Shown here: piece after piece, positions 62,008 through 64,000 of the stretch
Numbering within the stretch: position 1 is the first letter of the stretch
Layout: each line of letters starts with the position of its first letter
Source: Welwitschia mirabilis
Taxonomy: Eukaryota > Gnetophyta > Gnetopsida > Welwitschiales
Reading direction: 5' to 3'
Assembly (NCBI GenBank): GCA_051453625.1
Contig: JBOZIK010000001.1
Location: 227,577,134-227,641,133 of the forward strand
Length of the DNA: 64,000 nt
The notes under the pieces: generated by a model
Told to the model about the DNA's origin: nothing
The model's input: only the letters and a program-made list of their open reading frames with translations
Database searches by the model: none
Made by a program: the position numbers and the translations under genes

Positions 62008-63361
62008 TACATGATATGATTTGCTAGATATTCAAGTAGGTCATCGAGAATTAAAAGGGATCATTAAGATATTAAGTAAGCCAAATTTGAAATGTCATAT
62101 ATCCAAAAGTAAAATGTCAGATAAACTTAATAGCTAAGGGTTTGAATCATGTCTAAAAGTTCTCAAAGGAGATGATAAAAATCTACAATGTTATAATTGT
62201 TGTGGAAATTTAATAATGAACAAAAAATATGTATTGCATAATAAAAAAGTAAAAAATTAAAAGGGATTATAAATAAAGCTAATCCCCTACCATATGTCAA
62301 ACCAAATCTTATAATGTTAGTATAAACTAAGGTTTAATCCAAAATTTTGATTTTAGATTAATAAATTATCTAGTCTAATAATTATAATTTAGAGTTGAAG
62401 GATTTTGCAATATGTATGTAGTTAAAAATATCATATTTTAAAATTTAGTTAAGAGCTTTGGCTTTAATCGAGGAAGTTAGTTAACCTATAAAAGAGGAAA
62501 AGTTATATAAATTTAATGTTTTACTTGAAATTCTAGGCTTTAAATTGCTAAATACATCATTGTAACATCGATGATCAAGAAATTTCTAATTATAGAAATC
62601 AAGTAAAATCTAACAAGTGATTTGTAGTTTTAGNNNNNNNNNNNNNNNNNNNNNNNNNNNNNNNNNNNNNNNNNNNNNNNNNNNNNNNNNNNNNNNNNNN
62701 NNNNNNNNNNNNNNNNNNNNNNNNNNNNNNNNNAAGAACATGGTATGATTTGCTAGATATTCAAGCAGGTCATCGAGAATTAAAAGGGATCACTAAGAAG
62801 TTAAGTAAGTAAAATTTGGAATGTCATATTTCCATAAATAAGATGTCAGATAAACTTAGTAGCTAAGGATTTGAATCATGTCTAAAAGTTCTCAAATTAG
62901 ATGATAAAATCTACGATGGTCTAATTGTTGTGTAAATTTAATAATGAATAAAAAAGATGCATTGCATAATGAAAAAGTAAAAAATTAAAAAGTGTTATAA
63001 ATAAAGCTGATCCCCTACCATGTGTCAAACCAAATCTTATAATGTTATTCTAAACTAAGGTTTGATCCAAAATTTTGATTTTAAATTAATAAATTATCTA
63101 ATCTAATAATTACACTTTGGAGTTAAAGGATTTTGCAATATGTATGTAGTTAAAAATATCATATCTTAAAATTTAGTCAAGAGATTTGGCTTTAATAGAG
63201 GAATTTAGTTAACCTATAAAGGAGGAAAAGTTATACTAATTTAATGTTTTACTTGAAATTCTAGGCTTTAAAGTGCTAAATACATCATTGTAACATCGAT
63301 GATTAAGAAATTTCTAATTATAGAAATCAAGTAAAATATAACAACTAATTTGTAGTTTTAG
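62008..63361. repeat. ~625-bp near-copies flanking a 100-N gap
   Basis: 62008-62633 and 62734-63361 match through their length with scattered substitutions and single-base indels. Non-coding. Same geometry as the other pairs. Confidence 0.85.
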
Positions 63362-64000
63362 TTATAAGCTAAACACTTAATATAATTTGATTAAATGTGG
63401 TTTGTAATTATGAAAGGACTTAATGTAACTAAGGAAGTTAGGGTGAGAAATAAGTTAGGTGTAATTGACCTAAATTGATCTAAAATTTTTCTAAGGCCTA
63501 AGCTCTAAGAAGCATTAGGATCAATTTAAATGTTTATAATGTTGGTTTTAAGAGTTATAAAAGTTTAGGTAAGATACATTTATTTAAAGTGTAATAGATT
63601 TATCTCAAGTATTAATATTTTTACTTTTCTAAAATTGCAAATTTCATAATTGTAGTATTTCTTACTTGACACCTAGTAGCTTCTAAAAGAAAGATAATTA
63701 CCTATGTTCTAAATTTTTCTATATTTTTAGCTGCTAAGAGATGAAGAAGAAACTAAATGAATCATATAAGTAATGGATTCTTAGATTTAAGTTGATCCTT
63801 CATCAATTTAGAATTTTTAATTATTTCCCTAGTATGAAAACTTTAGTGCATTTCTAGGGTTAACAGATATGCAATATATTTTCATGTCTATCATATCCCT
63901 ATTACTCAAGACATGTAGGATGAATAAACTTTTGTGAGTAGCACTTATCAAGATATTAAGATCACATTTAATTATATGAATCATTTGTTTTCTTAAGTTT
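63362..64000. other. AT-rich DNA, no gene seen
   Basis: No coding, RNA or repeat feature recognised up to the window end. Confidence 0.45.

Overview
This is nuclear DNA from a seed plant. The sequence is very AT-rich and gene-poor. It contains decayed plant-type L1 LINEs (DUF4283/zinc-knuckle ORF1; ORF2 with endonuclease, RT and zf-RVT) and decayed Ty3/gypsy elements of Athila/Tat type. It also holds one compact, GC-richer gene for a calmodulin-like EF-hand protein. Runs of N (3, 10, 15, 100 and several longer sizes) show that it is a scaffold of contigs. The species cannot be told from the sequence alone.

Layout. 1-5.4 kb: intergenic DNA with a decayed LTR-type primer-binding site and a gypsy integrase remnant on the + strand. 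5.4-6.1 kb: the only convincing host gene, a calmodulin-like protein on the minus strand, with a TATA-like box and a possible poly(A) signal. 6.3-17 kb: no gene; LINE 3' tails, a 128-bp tandem duplication and a CA-rich microsatellite. 17-27.2 kb: an ~870-bp repeat (A) in three copies around two different minus-strand LINEs; one is nearly full length and the other a 5' part present in two near-identical copies. 28.3-30.3 kb: a duplicated block holding a diverged minisatellite. 34.4-39.8 kb: minus-strand Athila-like remnants (gag, dead protease, putative plant transposon domain). 40.7-44.4 kb: + strand gypsy RNase H and integrase remnants in two copies. 44.4-47.7 kb: a perfect 40-bp palindrome, a second putative plant transposon domain, and a coiled-coil protein family I do not recognise. 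That family recurs on the minus strand at 59.4-60.2 kb. 50-55 kb and 61.5-63.4 kb: paired near-copies on either side of 100-N gaps, including promoter-like repeats with a conserved TATAAAA box.

Two themes explain most of the window. First, at most 100-N gaps the right-hand contig starts with a near-copy of sequence that ends the left-hand contig. This is what unmerged overlapping contigs (haplotypes or close paralogs) look like, so many apparent tandem duplications may be assembly artefacts. Second, the retroelements are broken mainly by stops that single C-to-T or G-to-A changes explain (TGG to TAG/TGA, CAG to TAG), as expected from long DNA methylation of silenced transposons.

I found no clearly novel functional system. 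The best candidates for follow-up are the unrecognised coiled-coil family (45.9-47.7 kb and 59.4-60.2 kb), the two LINE haplotypes around repeat A, the inverted segment between TTTTAAAA sites, and the 40-bp palindrome.
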